From assembly GCA_002381225.1 (NCBI GenBank), contig DFSS01000018.1, forward strand, positions 1-49,607: a DNA stretch of 49,607 nt, given 5' to 3'. Position 1 is the first letter of the stretch, and each line of letters starts with the position of its first letter. The stretch is from Flavobacteriales bacterium UBA3431. Its GTDB lineage: Bacteria > Bacteroidota > Bacteroidia > Flavobacteriales > Schleiferiaceae. A program made the position numbers and the translations under genes. The notes beneath the pieces are model-generated. The model saw nothing but the letters and a program-made list of their open reading frames with translations. It made no database searches and was not told where the DNA came from. Below are positions 8,365 through 17,600 of this stretch, piece by piece.

Positions 8365-11193
8365 CTAGTTTTGGCTAACCTGCAGGGCTCGCGCAATAAA
8401 GGGCGCGGTCAAGCTCACGGTAGACATAGCCAAGACTTCAGGGGTGCCGACGGCTACAATGCGTCCGCCTCCTGCACCGCCTTCGGGGCCGAGGTCAATC
8501 ATGTAGTCTGCTTGGGTCATTACATCCACATTGTGTTCAATGATGAGAGCGGTATTGCCTTTTTGCACCAAACGCTGAATCACTTTCATTAATATGCGAA
8601 TGTCCTCAAAGTGGAGCCCTGTTGTGGGTTCGTCGAGGATGTAGAGCGTTCGACCCGTGTCGCGTTTACAAAGTTCCGTGGCCAACTTGATGCGTTGGGC
8701 CTCTCCACCACTCAGGGTGGTGGATGGCTGCCCCAACGTAATGTAGCCCAAGCCTACATCCACGAGCGTTTTCAGGACCTTTTTGATTTTTGGAACCGCT
8801 TCAAAGAAGGGGAGAGCATCTTCAATGGACAAGTTGAGCACGTCCGAAATGCTCTTTCCCTTGTAGCGAACCTCTAAGGTCTCCCGGTTGAATCGCTTGC
8901 CCTGGCAGGTTTCACAGGGGACGTAGACATCCGGAAGGAAGTTCATTTCAACGGTACGCATGCCGCCACCCTGGCAGGTTTCACAGCGTCCCCCTTTAAC
9001 ATTGAAGGAGAAGCGGCCCGGAGCATAGCCTCGGACTTTAGCCTCCGGGAGTTCTGCAAACAGCTTTCGGATGTCATTGAACACATTGGTGTAGGTGGCC
9101 GGATTCGACCGCGGGGTGCGCCCAATGGGACTCTGGTCCACATCTATGACTTTGTCGATGTGATCCAATCCCTCCAAGGTTTCGTAGGGAGCGGGCTTGG
9201 TTAGAAGTCCATGCAAAGGCCCGGCTAGGGCAGGGTAGAGGGTGTGGTTGATCAAGGTGGATTTTCCCGAACCAGACACGCCGGAAACGACGGTCAACGT
9301 ACCGAGTGGAATCGCCAAGTCGACATTTTGGAGATTGTTGCCTGTAGCTCCGCGAAGGTGCAAGAACTCCCCAGAGCCGGGACGGCGTTCGGTGGGGATA
9401 GGCATGCGCAGTTCGCCGCGCAAGTATTGGCCCGTCAAGCTCCCCGATTGGGAAACGGTTTCAAACGAACCTTCTGCCACAATCCGCCCCCCGTGTAAAC
9501 CGGCTCGCGGCCCCATGTCCACAATGTGGTTGGCTGCACGCATCATGTCCTCGTCGTGTTCCACAACCACCACCGAATTCCCGAGGTCGCGGAGGCGTTC
9601 TAGACTTTGAATCAAGCGCATGTTGTCTCGCTGGTGCAAGCCGATGCTCGGTTCGTCCAAAATGTAGAGGACATGCACGAGTTGTGATCCGATTTGGGTG
9701 GCCAAACGAATGCGTTGCGCTTCACCCCCGCTCAATGTCCGTGTACTACGATTTAGGCTGAGGTAATGCAAACCCACATCCACCAGAAAGCCCAATCGGG
9801 TTCGCAGTTCTTTCACAATTTCACCCCCGATACGGGCTTGAGAAGAACTTAATTGGGGCAGCAGGGCATCGAGCCATTGGGCCAAATCGCCCAAGCCCAT
9901 GGCTGCAAGATCTGCGATGCTCTGGTCCAAGATGCGGAAGTGCAAGGATTCGCGCTTCAGGCGCTGTCCTTGGCAACTTGGGCAGACCTCTTCGACCATA
10001 AAATCATCGGCCCAACGCTGCAGGGTTTTGCTCTGGCTTTCGTTCTTCTGGGACTCAATGAAAGCGACGAGTCCTTCGTATTGAATGTTGATTTTACGCG
10101 TCACGCCGACCGTCTTATTTGTCGTCGTGAAGGACTCCTCGTGTCCATGCATAATAGCGTGCTTGCCCTCTTCAGGAATCTGCTCCCAGGGGGTGTGCAA
10201 ATCAAAGCCAAAGCGAATGCCTAGGTACTCCATCTGCTGGAAAATCCATGATCGCCGGTACGTCCCTAACGGAGCGAGGGCGCCGTCGTGCAGAGTGAAT
10301 TTTGCGTTGGCGACGACTTTGTCCATGTCCACCACCTGAACTTGGCCCAAGCCATGGCACTGCGGACAAGCTCCCTTGGGGGAGTTGAAGCTAAAGCTGT
10401 TGGGCTCCGGTTCCGGGTAGGAGACACCCGTTGTGGGGCACATGAGGTGTCGGCTGAAGTGAACGATGTCCTCGCTGTCGTAATCGGCGACCAAGATGTT
10501 CCCTTTGCCGAGGCGCATAGCCGTGACAATGCTCTTTTTAATGCGCTCTTCGCTCGAATCCTCGACGACAAGACGGTCAATGACGATTTCGATGTCGTGG
10601 GTTTTATACCGATCCAACTTGAGGCCGCGGGTGATGTCCGTCCAGGTTCCGTCGATGCGTGCGCGGAGGTATCCTTGCTTGGCCATGGTCTCAAATAATT
10701 CGCGGTAATGGCCTTTGCGGGACTTGACAACTGGGGCGAGTAGGGCCATGCGGCGACCCAAAAAACGCTCCATGATCTGGCGGCGAATTTCATCGTCCGT
10801 GTAGCTGACCATGGGTTCATTTGTCTCCAAGGAATAGGCGGTCGCGGTACGGGCAAAGAGCAAGCGGAGGAAATCATAGACTTCTGTTACCGTGCCCACC
10901 GTGGATCGAGGATTTCGGTTGGTGGTCTTCTGCTCAATGGCAATGACCGGACTTAATCCTTCGATGCGGTCCACGTCGGGACGCTCCATGCTTCCCAGGA
11001 ACTGGCGGGCATAGCTGGAGAAAGTTTCCATGTACCGGCGTTGGCCTTCAGCGTAGAGGGTGTCAAAGGCTAAGGAGGATTTGCCGCTGCCACTCAGCCC
11101 CGTGATGACCACGAGGGCTTCCCGTGGGATGGTAACGTCGATGCCATGGAGGTTGTGCTCGCGGGCACCGAGGATTTCAATTTTTCCAGCCAT
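8365..11193 (-). CDS. uvrA: Excinuclease ABC subunit A, copy A (UvrA)
   Basis: 942 aa damage-recognition ATPase of nucleotide excision repair. Walker A motifs: GLSGSGKSS (about 32-40) and GVSGSGKST in the second half. ABC signatures: LSGGEAQRIRLA and LSGGEAQRIKLA, both followed by ILDEP Walker B/catalytic Glu. The C-terminal zinc module is intact (CETC ... CETC). The insertion-domain zinc site is degenerate: the first pair reads CPTT (252-255) instead of CxxC, the second pair CPQC (276-279) is kept. I chose the start at 11193 (MAGKIEILGA), 7 nt after the stop of the transglycosylase gene; the longer ORF overlaps that gene. A second UvrA lies at 27147-29900, so the organism has at least two. 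Confidence 0.95.
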   Translation of the reverse strand: MAGKIEILGAREHNLHGIDVTIPREALVVITGLSGSGKSSLAFDTLYAEGQRRYMETFSSYARQFLGSMERPDVDRIEGLSPVIAIEQKTTNRNPRSTVGTVTEVYDFLRLLFARTATAYSLETNEPMVSYTDDEIRRQIMERFLGRRMALLAPVVKSRKGHYRELFETMAKQGYLRARIDGTWTDITRGLKLDRYKTHDIEIVIDRLVVEDSSEERIKKSIVTAMRLGKGNILVADYDSEDIVHFSRHLMCPTTGVSYPEPEPNSFSFNSPKGACPQCHGLGQVQVVDMDKVVANAKFTLHDGALAPLGTYRRSWIFQQMEYLGIRFGFDLHTPWEQIPEEGKHAIMHGHEESFTTTNKTVGVTRKINIQYEGLVAFIESQKNESQSKTLQRWADDFMVEEVCPSCQGQRLKRESLHFRILDQSIADLAAMGLGDLAQWLDALLPQLSSSQARIGGEIVKELRTRLGFLVDVGLHYLSLNRSTRTLSGGEAQRIRLATQIGSQLVHVLYILDEPSIGLHQRDNMRLIQSLERLRDLGNSVVVVEHDEDMMRAANHIVDMGPRAGLHGGRIVAEGSFETVSQSGSLTGQYLRGELRMPIPTERRPGSGEFLHLRGATGNNLQNVDLAIPLGTLTVVSGVSGSGKSTLINHTLYPALAGPLHGLLTKPAPYETLEGLDHIDKVIDVDQSPIGRTPRSNPATYTNVFNDIRKLFAELPEAKVRGYAPGRFSFNVKGGRCETCQGGGMRTVEMNFLPDVYVPCETCQGKRFNRETLEVRYKGKSISDVLNLSIEDALPFFEAVPKIKKVLKTLVDVGLGYITLGQPSTTLSGGEAQRIKLATELCKRDTGRTLYILDEPTTGLHFEDIRILMKVIQRLVQKGNTALIIEHNVDVMTQADYMIDLGPEGGAGGGRIVAVGTPEVLAMSTVSLTAPFIARALQVSQN

Positions 11194-11200
11194 AGCCTTC

Positions 11201-12133
11201 TTAACGTGCCGGCGAGCCGGAGGTTTGGTGGACGGCAGAAACCGGAACGGCAATCCATAGCGTGTCTCCCTGAGGGGCACTTAAAAAAGCCTCCCTCAAC
11301 CAGGGGTTGTGGCGCTTGAGTTCATTGTAGCTCCAACCAAATTGATGGGCCCATTCTCCCCAACTGGATACCGCGCTGTCGACGGGCACATGGCGGTGTT
11401 CCCATGGGGCATCGTAGTCGGCCGGACTCAGGTCAAAGCCATAGGCCCGCGGCTGCTGCATGATGCACTTGAGGGCTAAGATGCGAAAGACATAGCGTTT
11501 TGTTTCTTCATTGAGGAGGAGGTCGTAGTACTGATGTTCGGCCTGGCGGTCCATTTGACGCTGGAGTCCGCTCATGCCCATGTTGTAGGAGGCGGCCGCG
11601 AGCGTCCAGGAGCCGAAGCGATCTTTCGCGGACCTCAGATAAGCGGCCGCAGCGCGCGTGCTCTTTTCCACGTGGTAGCGCTCATCTACCTCGTCGTTCA
11701 CCGTCAAGCCCAATTCCTTCGCGGTCCCCGGCATGAGCTGCCAGAAGCCGGCGGCGCCAGCAGGGGAAACCACGGGGGCCAGGCCACTTTCAATGACCGC
11801 CAAATAGAGGAAGTCCTGCGGAATGCCCTCTTCCTCCAAAATGCGACCCATCGCAGGGAGGTAGCGGCTGCTTCGTTTGAGGAGCTGTAGGGTATTGCTG
11901 TGCCAATAGGTATTGGTGAGGAGTTCTTTGGTTAGTCGTTCTTGGGCGTCTTCGCTGTGCAAGGGGACCAGTTCACCCGCTAAATCCAAGGCTTCTGGAA
12001 GGGGGACCAAGCGGGTGTGATTGTGTTCAGACAAGAAATGCAATCGCTCGCTCAGTGTTCCGGGGTCGGGAATGCCCCAAAGCCCCAAAAGGAGGAGTCC
12101 GGCTAGGAATAGAGTGAGGGTGCTGCGTTTCAT
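11201..12133 (-). CDS. Lytic transglycosylase, SLT/MltD type
   Basis: 310 aa enzyme expected to cut the MurNAc-GlcNAc bond of peptidoglycan. A hydrophobic N-terminal segment (residues 5-20) acts as signal or membrane anchor. The SLT domain has the catalytic Glu115 in AVIESGLAP, followed by SPAGAAGFWQLMPGTA and, later, AAASYNMGMSGLQRQ, the family's standard motif set. The C-terminal ~70 residues look like one degenerate LysM-like unit (GWSYNELKRHNPWL) rather than the two or more clear LysM units of MltD. Its ATG shares ATGA with the rfbC stop. It sits between rfbC and uvrA in a tightly coupled operon, so it is probably expressed constitutively with them. Confidence 0.88.
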   Translation of the reverse strand: MKRSTLTLFLAGLLLLGLWGIPDPGTLSERLHFLSEHNHTRLVPLPEALDLAGELVPLHSEDAQERLTKELLTNTYWHSNTLQLLKRSSRYLPAMGRILEEEGIPQDFLYLAVIESGLAPVVSPAGAAGFWQLMPGTAKELGLTVNDEVDERYHVEKSTRAAAAYLRSAKDRFGSWTLAAASYNMGMSGLQRQMDRQAEHQYYDLLLNEETKRYVFRILALKCIMQQPRAYGFDLSPADYDAPWEHRHVPVDSAVSSWGEWAHQFGWSYNELKRHNPWLREAFLSAPQGDTLWIAVPVSAVHQTSGSPAR

Positions 12134-12714
12134 GCTGGGGTATATTCGGGCCCCACAAAGGGCGAATCAAAGGAGGCAAAGGCCATGCCGTGTTGGTCCT
12201 TGTCCGAAACGCGCCATGACTGGGGGTCCGATCCCCATGCGGCGGCCCAGTCGATGCCCAAGTTGGCATCCCGGTAATCGATTGCGCCCTCGCTGTCGGG
12301 GGCATACAGTGCACTGCATTTGTATTGAAAAATGCTGTGATCATCTAAAGTCAGAAATCCATGGGCAAAGCCTTCCGGAATAAAGAGTCGGCGGTGGTTT
12401 TCTGCACTCAATACGGTGCCAAAATGCTGCCCATAGGTCGGTGAGGCCGGCCGGAGATCGACCACCACATCGTAAACTGATCCCTGAACGACGGACACCA
12501 GTTTCGCTTGGGCGTGTGGGGGGCGTTGAAAGTGCATACCGCGGAGTACGCCGCGGTGGCTCATGCTTTCGTTGTCTTGGACCCAGCGGATGGCTTCCTC
12601 CCCTTCGCGGTAGGTTTCCATGAAGTACCCACGGTCATCGCCGTGGCGCTTTGGTTCGAGGAGTAGGAGGCCGGGTAGGGGCTCAGCGATGGTTTGAAGG
12701 CCAAAAGGGTTCAT
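12130..12714 (-). CDS. rfbC: dTDP-4-dehydrorhamnose 3,5-epimerase family protein (RfbC/RmlC)
   Basis: 194 aa cupin-fold epimerase acting on dTDP-4-keto-6-deoxyglucose in dTDP-rhamnose synthesis. Visible family motifs: DDRGYFMETY, VLRGMHFQ with the catalytic His (about 61), VYDVVVDLR, and IPEGFAHGF. The start at 12714 forms ATGA with the upstream stop codon, which decides against the longer frame starting at 12738. The other rml genes (rmlA, rmlB, rmlD) are not in this window, so either they lie elsewhere or this enzyme serves another dTDP-sugar path. Confidence 0.88.
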   Translation of the reverse strand: MNPFGLQTIAEPLPGLLLLEPKRHGDDRGYFMETYREGEEAIRWVQDNESMSHRGVLRGMHFQRPPHAQAKLVSVVQGSVYDVVVDLRPASPTYGQHFGTVLSAENHRRLFIPEGFAHGFLTLDDHSIFQYKCSALYAPDSEGAIDYRDANLGIDWAAAWGSDPQSWRVSDKDQHGMAFASFDSPFVGPEYTPA

Positions 12715-13523
12715 AGGGAAAAGGAGGTTTTGGTCCACGATTCTAACGTGGCATGGGCGGTGGGATTGCCCGCGACAATTTGGCGGGAATGAACGAGGTC
12801 GAGGTCGGAGGCGGCCGGTCCAGAGAAAGTGCCCACGTGGCCGCCAGCTTCACGCACCAAAAGGATGCCTGCCGCGACGTCCCAAGGGGCTAGTCCATGT
12901 TCAAAGAAGGCTTGGAAACGGCCGTCGGCCACCCAAGCTAAGTCTGTCGCGGCGGAGCCGAAGCGCCGCACCCCGCGCGAACCTTGGAAGCAGGCGCGAA
13001 GCACCTGCAGGTAGGATTCCATTGAATCAAAATCATGGTAGGGAAATCCCGTCGCCACCAGGCCTTGGTCTATCGCTGGGCCGTCGGCGATGGTCAAGCG
13101 CCTGGTTCCGCAGAAGGCCCCGAGACCCTTTTCGGCCCAATACAATTGATCCTGCCCCAATTCATAGACGGCGCCCCAGCGAAGGGAATCGCCGTCCATC
13201 AAGGCCAGGGAAATGGCATAGGGAGGGAGGTCGTGAATGAAGTTAGTGGTGCCATCCAAGGGGTCAATGATCCAGTTCAAGCCGCCGTCTACCCAGGATT
13301 GACTTCCTCCTTCTTCGCCAAGAAATCCCGACTCGGGAACCAGGGTCTGAAGCCCTTGAATCAAGGAATCCTCGGCATGCCGGTCCACATAGCTAACGAG
13401 GGAGTTGAGGCTTTTGGTTTCCACCTGGCCTGTTTCAAAATGCCGACGCTCGTTCTGGATCCACGCCCCGACTTGGCGAACAAGGTCCAAGGTGCCTTGG
13501 CGCGTGTGCTCGTCCCAGCTCAT
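12711..13523 (-). CDS. Inositol monophosphatase family protein
   Basis: 270 aa Mg2+-dependent phosphatase of the IMPase/FIG/CysQ superfamily. The metal-binding motifs are present: GEEGG (first Glu site), WIIDPLDGTTNFIHDLP (central motif), and LAPWDVAAGILLVREAGG (C-terminal Asp). The pattern and length fit inositol-1-monophosphatase (SuhB-like) better than CysQ, but substrate cannot be assigned from sequence. The start at 13523 gives an ATGA overlap with the mtaB stop; an ATG 19 codons upstream would intrude further into mtaB. Confidence 0.87.
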   Translation of the reverse strand: MSWDEHTRQGTLDLVRQVGAWIQNERRHFETGQVETKSLNSLVSYVDRHAEDSLIQGLQTLVPESGFLGEEGGSQSWVDGGLNWIIDPLDGTTNFIHDLPPYAISLALMDGDSLRWGAVYELGQDQLYWAEKGLGAFCGTRRLTIADGPAIDQGLVATGFPYHDFDSMESYLQVLRACFQGSRGVRRFGSAATDLAWVADGRFQAFFEHGLAPWDVAAGILLVREAGGHVGTFSGPAASDLDLVHSRQIVAGNPTAHATLESWTKTSFSL

Positions 13524-14860
13524 GAGGCCACAGAGGATTGAACGATGGACTGAACGCTCATGGTATCCTGAGCATTCCACGGACCCAATACGATGTGTTC
13601 AACGGTTCCTGCGCGGTGTGCGTCGAAGGGGGCCGAAACCCGGATGTAGTTTTCGGTGTAGCCCTGCATGGAGCCTTGGCGGTCTGCATCCTCCCAGAGT
13701 ACACGGCGGACAGTGCCTTGGTGGGCGAGAGCAAAGGCTTTCTGCTTCTGGGCGCTAAGCAAGCGCAGCCGGTGGTTTCGGGCTTTGCGTTCCACGGGGG
13801 GTACGACGCCTGGAAGATCGATGGCTTCGGTGCCTGGTCGCTCCGAATAGGTAAACACGTGCAAATAGCCAATCGGCAAATGCTGTAAAAACTGGTAGGT
13901 GTCGAGAAAGTGGTCCTCGGTTTCTCCTGGAAATCCAACAATGACGTCCACCCCGATGCAGGCATCAGGATGCCGTGCGAGGATGGCCTCCACGCGATCC
14001 TGGTAGAGCTCGCGCTGGTAGCGGCGCTTCATTTTGCCCAAGATCTCATTGTTTCCACTTTGCAATGGGATGTGAAAGTGTGGGACAAAGCGCTGGCTTC
14101 CGGAGACAAAGTCGATGACCTCTTGGTTAAGCAAGTTGGGTTCAATGCTCGAGATCCGAATCCGGTCCAATCCATCGACGTCGTCTAGGGCATGAAGCAG
14201 ATCAATGAACCGGTGGTCGTGGCGTTTGTTGCCCAACTCACCCTTGCCGTAGTCTCCGATGTTTACGCCCGTGAGCACGACTTCCTGCACCCCCTTCTTG
14301 ACCAGTGCCCGAGCCTGCGCCACCGCTTGATCCAGGGGGGCCGAACGGCTGACGCCGCGGGCCATGGGAATGGTGCAATAGGTGCATTTGTAGTCGCAGC
14401 CGTCCTGAACTTTTAGAAAGGCGCGTGTGCGGTCCCCGAGGCTGTACGCTGCCTGGTATTGTTCCACGGCTTGAATGTCGCAGGAATGAATCTGTGCTTC
14501 GGAGTGCTTGCTCAGGTCCGTGAGGAATTTGCGTAGGTGTAATTTTTCCTGGGCCCCCACAACGAGGTCCACCCCTTCCATGGCGGCAATCTCAGAAGGG
14601 CGGAGTTGGGCATAGCAGCCGGTGACCACGACAAAGGCCTGGTCGTTGGCGCGCAGCGCTTTGCGCACCACGGCGCGGCACTCGACATCTGCTTGGTTGG
14701 TGACGGAACAAGTATTGATGACCACGACGTCGGCCCCTTCGTTCAAATCCACCAGGTGCATCCCCGCGGCTTGGAGGTCACGGGAGATCGTGCTGGACTC
14801 GGCAAAGTTTAGCTTGCAGCCCAGGGTATGAAACGCAACAGATTTTCCAGAAAGCCCCAT
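13520..14860 (-). CDS. mtaB: tRNA t6A37 methylthiotransferase MtaB
   Basis: 446 aa radical SAM enzyme that converts t6A to ms2t6A at position 37 of ANN-decoding tRNAs. N-terminal UPF0004 domain supplies three cluster cysteines (Cys15 in LGCKLN, Cys51 in NTCSVT, Cys82 in TGCYAQ). The radical SAM cysteines are C155-x3-C159-x2-C162 in GCDYKCTYCTIP. A TRAM-like C-terminal region completes the family. The LGCKLN motif and 446-aa length fit MtaB rather than MiaB or RimO. It is first in a 5- or 6-gene operon; every junction down to the transglycosylase is a 4-nt ATGA overlap. Sua5 at 34612-35544 makes the precursor of the t6A that MtaB modifies. Confidence 0.93.
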   Translation of the reverse strand: MGLSGKSVAFHTLGCKLNFAESSTISRDLQAAGMHLVDLNEGADVVVINTCSVTNQADVECRAVVRKALRANDQAFVVVTGCYAQLRPSEIAAMEGVDLVVGAQEKLHLRKFLTDLSKHSEAQIHSCDIQAVEQYQAAYSLGDRTRAFLKVQDGCDYKCTYCTIPMARGVSRSAPLDQAVAQARALVKKGVQEVVLTGVNIGDYGKGELGNKRHDHRFIDLLHALDDVDGLDRIRISSIEPNLLNQEVIDFVSGSQRFVPHFHIPLQSGNNEILGKMKRRYQRELYQDRVEAILARHPDACIGVDVIVGFPGETEDHFLDTYQFLQHLPIGYLHVFTYSERPGTEAIDLPGVVPPVERKARNHRLRLLSAQKQKAFALAHQGTVRRVLWEDADRQGSMQGYTENYIRVSAPFDAHRAGTVEHIVLGPWNAQDTMSVQSIVQSSVAS

Positions 14861-14889
14861 CGCGCGAATTTACGGCTTTTCATCGGTGC

Positions 14890-14897
14890 TATCTTTG
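14890..14897 (+). promoter_or_regulatory. -7 promoter element TATCTTTG
   Basis: Perfect match to the Bacteroidota -7 consensus TAnnTTTG, ending only 4 nt before the ATG at 14902. No clear TTG -33 element sits at the right spacing (TTT at 14869-14871 is the nearest). A transcript from here would be leaderless or nearly so. Confidence 0.6.
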
Positions 14898-14901
14898 GGA
14901 C

Positions 14902-16554
14902 ATGACGTGGCGCATCCCCTTTCTTCGAAACTTTTTTTTGCTCGGTCTTTTGGCCCTAGGAGGGAGTTGCCAATTCGATGCCCCAGCATCCGAAGGGGAG
15001 GTGTTTCGCTACAATGAGCCCACCGCCATTGGAAGCTTGGATCCGGCCTTTGCCAGCGACCAGGCCCATGGGTGGCTGTCCAAACAGTTATTTTCGACTT
15101 TGGTCGACAGTGATTCGACCTTGTCCCCCGTTCCTCAATTGGCCCATCGATGGGAAGCTAGCCTCGATGGAATGGAATGGACGTTTTACCTCCGCACAGA
15201 TGTGTACTTCCACGATGACCCCTGTTTTCCGGGCGGTCAAGGCCGGCGCATGACTGCCGCGGATGTGGCCTACTCTTTGGAGCGACTGATGGCCACGGAG
15301 ACGTCAAGTCCGGGATGGTGGATATTGGCCCAGGTCGGCCGAATAGAGGTGCTCGACTCCGCCACGATTCGCTTTCACTTGACCCAGCCCGAAGAGGCGA
15401 TGCTGGGGCGCCTGGCCATGCCGTACTGTGGCATCGTAGCTCCAGAAGCGGTTGCGATGTACGGAGCCGATTTCTCCAGTCACCCTGTGGGAACGGGCCC
15501 CTTTTACTTGAAAGCTTGGGCGCGGCAGGAGAAGATTGTGCTTCGCCGGAATACCCGGTATTTCGGTCGGGACGCCGCGGGCCAGCCCTTGCCTTATTTG
15601 GAAGCCGTGGCGGTTCGCTGCATTCCGGATCGCCAAGCGGCTTTTTTGGAGTTTGTCAAAGGCGAATTGGATATGGTGAGCGGGATGGACGCCTCCTACA
15701 AGGATCAGCTGTTTACCCAAGAGGGCACCCTGCAGTCTCGGTGGGAGGGACGCCTTTCCCTCCAGAAGGCGCCGTTTTTGAACACCGAATTCTTAGGGAT
15801 TCGCCAAAAGAACCCATCTCCCGCCTATTTGGGCGATGTGCGCGTTCGCGAAGCGTTGAATTGGGCCATCGATCGGGCTTCGATGATGCGCTACCTCAAA
15901 AACAATGTAGGCATCCCAGCCCATGGGGGTGTCCTGCCTGCAGGCATGCCAGGCTACCGCGAGGCGGACGCTTGGGAGGCCGCAGGGACGCCGGGTTGGT
16001 CCTTTGATCCCGGTCGGGCCAAGGCCTTGCTCCACGAAGCGGGTTTGCTCGATGCCGATGGCCGACCAAAACCCGATTTGGAACCCATTGTTGTTTCCAC
16101 CACCGCAAGCTATCGGGATATCTGTGAATACATTCAAAGTGCATGGAATCAGTTGGGCCTTCCGGTGGAAGTCCAAGTAATGCCCTCCGCCGCGTTCCGG
16201 GAGGACAAAGCCAATGGCCGACTGCCCGTTTATCGAGCGAGCTGGATCGCCGACTATCCCTCTGCTGGGAATTATTTCATGCTATTTGATTCCAAGTGGG
16301 CCGCACCCTTAGGGGCCAATGCCTCCCAAATAGAATCTCCTGAACTCGATGCCGGAATCGCCCAATGGGCCATGGCGGAACGCACTGGTCAAGGGGCTGA
16401 AGCGGCCTTTGCCCTCGACCAAAGAATTCACCGTTCCGCACTCTGCATTCCTCTGTTTTACGACGAGAGCATTCGTGTGTTCCACCATGAATGGGTGGGC
16501 ATCCCGCCCCATCCGATGAACATGCTGGATCTCCGCCGCGCACGACGCCGTTAA
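14902..16554 (+). CDS. ABC transporter substrate-binding lipoprotein, peptide/SBP family 5
   Basis: 550 aa extracytoplasmic solute-binding protein of the DppA/OppA class (SBP_bac_5). Signal peptide with lipobox LGGSC, Cys23, so it should be lipid-anchored. Family signs: early EPTAIGSLDPAFASD, LAHRWEASLDGMEWTFYLR (the usual 'W....dg..ytf.LR' block), TAADVAYSLERL, HPVGTGPFYLKAW, and VREALNWAIDRASMM. No permease or ATPase genes are adjacent, so the partner transporter must be elsewhere. Bacteroidota often carry such orphan SBPs. The start at 14902 follows the promoter element by 4 nt. Its stop overlaps the convergent gene's stop: both use the TTAA at 16551-16554. Confidence 0.9.
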   Translation: MTWRIPFLRNFFLLGLLALGGSCQFDAPASEGEVFRYNEPTAIGSLDPAFASDQAHGWLSKQLFSTLVDSDSTLSPVPQLAHRWEASLDGMEWTFYLRTDVYFHDDPCFPGGQGRRMTAADVAYSLERLMATETSSPGWWILAQVGRIEVLDSATIRFHLTQPEEAMLGRLAMPYCGIVAPEAVAMYGADFSSHPVGTGPFYLKAWARQEKIVLRRNTRYFGRDAAGQPLPYLEAVAVRCIPDRQAAFLEFVKGELDMVSGMDASYKDQLFTQEGTLQSRWEGRLSLQKAPFLNTEFLGIRQKNPSPAYLGDVRVREALNWAIDRASMMRYLKNNVGIPAHGGVLPAGMPGYREADAWEAAGTPGWSFDPGRAKALLHEAGLLDADGRPKPDLEPIVVSTTASYRDICEYIQSAWNQLGLPVEVQVMPSAAFREDKANGRLPVYRASWIADYPSAGNYFMLFDSKWAAPLGANASQIESPELDAGIAQWAMAERTGQGAEAAFALDQRIHRSALCIPLFYDESIRVFHHEWVGIPPHPMNMLDLRRARRR

Positions 16555-17600
16555 GGTTGAGCGGTCCCTAAATCGACCCAAACGGGATGATGGTCGCTGT
16601 CTGACTGGATGACGCGGCGCATGTCCACGGCTACCCAATCTCGCTCAAAAAGGACCCAGTCGATTCGCAGGGGAAACCCCCAGAGGCCGGAATACGTCGA
16701 CCCAAATCCTCTTCCGCGCTGGGCAAATGCATCCTGCCATGAACGCATACGGAAGGCGGTGTTGCTGCTGGGAGCATCATTAAAGTCGCCGAGGAAAACG
16801 AGACGAGGTTGATCGCGCTTGGCGGCCCACGCAAGGATTTGATCGACCTGCTCTGCGCGGATTTTGGCAGTTCGAGTTAGTTTCCAGGCCCCGCGAAACA
16901 TCGACGTGGAGATCCCGGCGGAGTCCCGTTCTGCCTCGGCTTCGCGTGCGACGAAGGTGGTCGTAACCAAGTGAATATTGACCGCCCGGAGGAGCCCATG
17001 GGGGGTTTCAATGTCTGCCCAGACAAAGCCGCGGTGGCCGGGGTAGCTCGCTTCAAAGGCCTCGAAATTCCATTGACGAATGGGGTATTTGGAATAAATC
17101 TGCAAGCCTTGGTCCATGTGCTCGGTGTGGTATGGATACCAGGCTTCAAGCGCCCGTTGGGGGGCAGAGCCTAAACGGTTCTCTTGGATGGCGAGGATGT
17201 CGGCATGAAGGTCCAACGCACGTTGCTGCATCCGCGCTTCAGTAACCTCCGTATCGGTCCAGCTCGCATTGCGCCATTGGTGGACATTCCAGGTGGCCAC
17301 GCGCAACAGACCCTCGTGACCGGTTTCTGTATTGAGGTGGATCCAGCCTTTAGTTTGGGGCCATGTCAAAGTCAAGATGGCCAAGCCGATGAGCGCCGTG
17401 GCGCGAAATTGGCTGGCGGCGTAGAGGGTCCAGGTGGCATGCCAAAGAAAAAACACGGGCCAAACCAAAGCGAGTGGGGCCAGCCAAGGAAAAGGACTGG
17501 GCGCAAAATAATAGCCCAAGCTTGAGCCCAACGTAAAGGGCAGGGCGGCCCAATGTGGCCAGGCCGCCATCCAGCGCCAGAGGGATTTATTTTTGGCCAT
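16551..17600 (-). CDS. Membrane-anchored endonuclease/exonuclease/phosphatase family protein
   Basis: 349 aa. Two or three N-terminal membrane segments (about residues 10-85) precede an EEP fold domain. The metal and catalytic motifs are complete: ATWNVHQW (Asn), ADILAIQENRL (Glu), LVFLGDFNDAPSS (Asp/Asn), LRIDWVLF and SDSDHHPVWV (Asp-His). The catalytic part probably faces the periplasm. Substrate (DNA, phospholipid or other phosphodiester) cannot be told from sequence. The start at 17600 overlaps the upstream rhomboid gene by 14 nt, so it is the last gene of the mutL operon. Confidence 0.87.
   Translation of the reverse strand: MAKNKSLWRWMAAWPHWAALPFTLGSSLGYYFAPSPFPWLAPLALVWPVFFLWHATWTLYAASQFRATALIGLAILTLTWPQTKGWIHLNTETGHEGLLRVATWNVHQWRNASWTDTEVTEARMQQRALDLHADILAIQENRLGSAPQRALEAWYPYHTEHMDQGLQIYSKYPIRQWNFEAFEASYPGHRGFVWADIETPHGLLRAVNIHLVTTTFVAREAEAERDSAGISTSMFRGAWKLTRTAKIRAEQVDQILAWAAKRDQPRLVFLGDFNDAPSSNTAFRMRSWQDAFAQRGRGFGSTYSGLWGFPLRIDWVLFERDWVAVDMRRVIQSDSDHHPVWVDLGTAQP

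Noticed and set aside
15315..16007. 230-codon ORF in another frame of the solute-binding protein gene
   Set aside because: Arg/Gly/Ser-rich product typical of a shadow frame; the family motifs are in the annotated frame.
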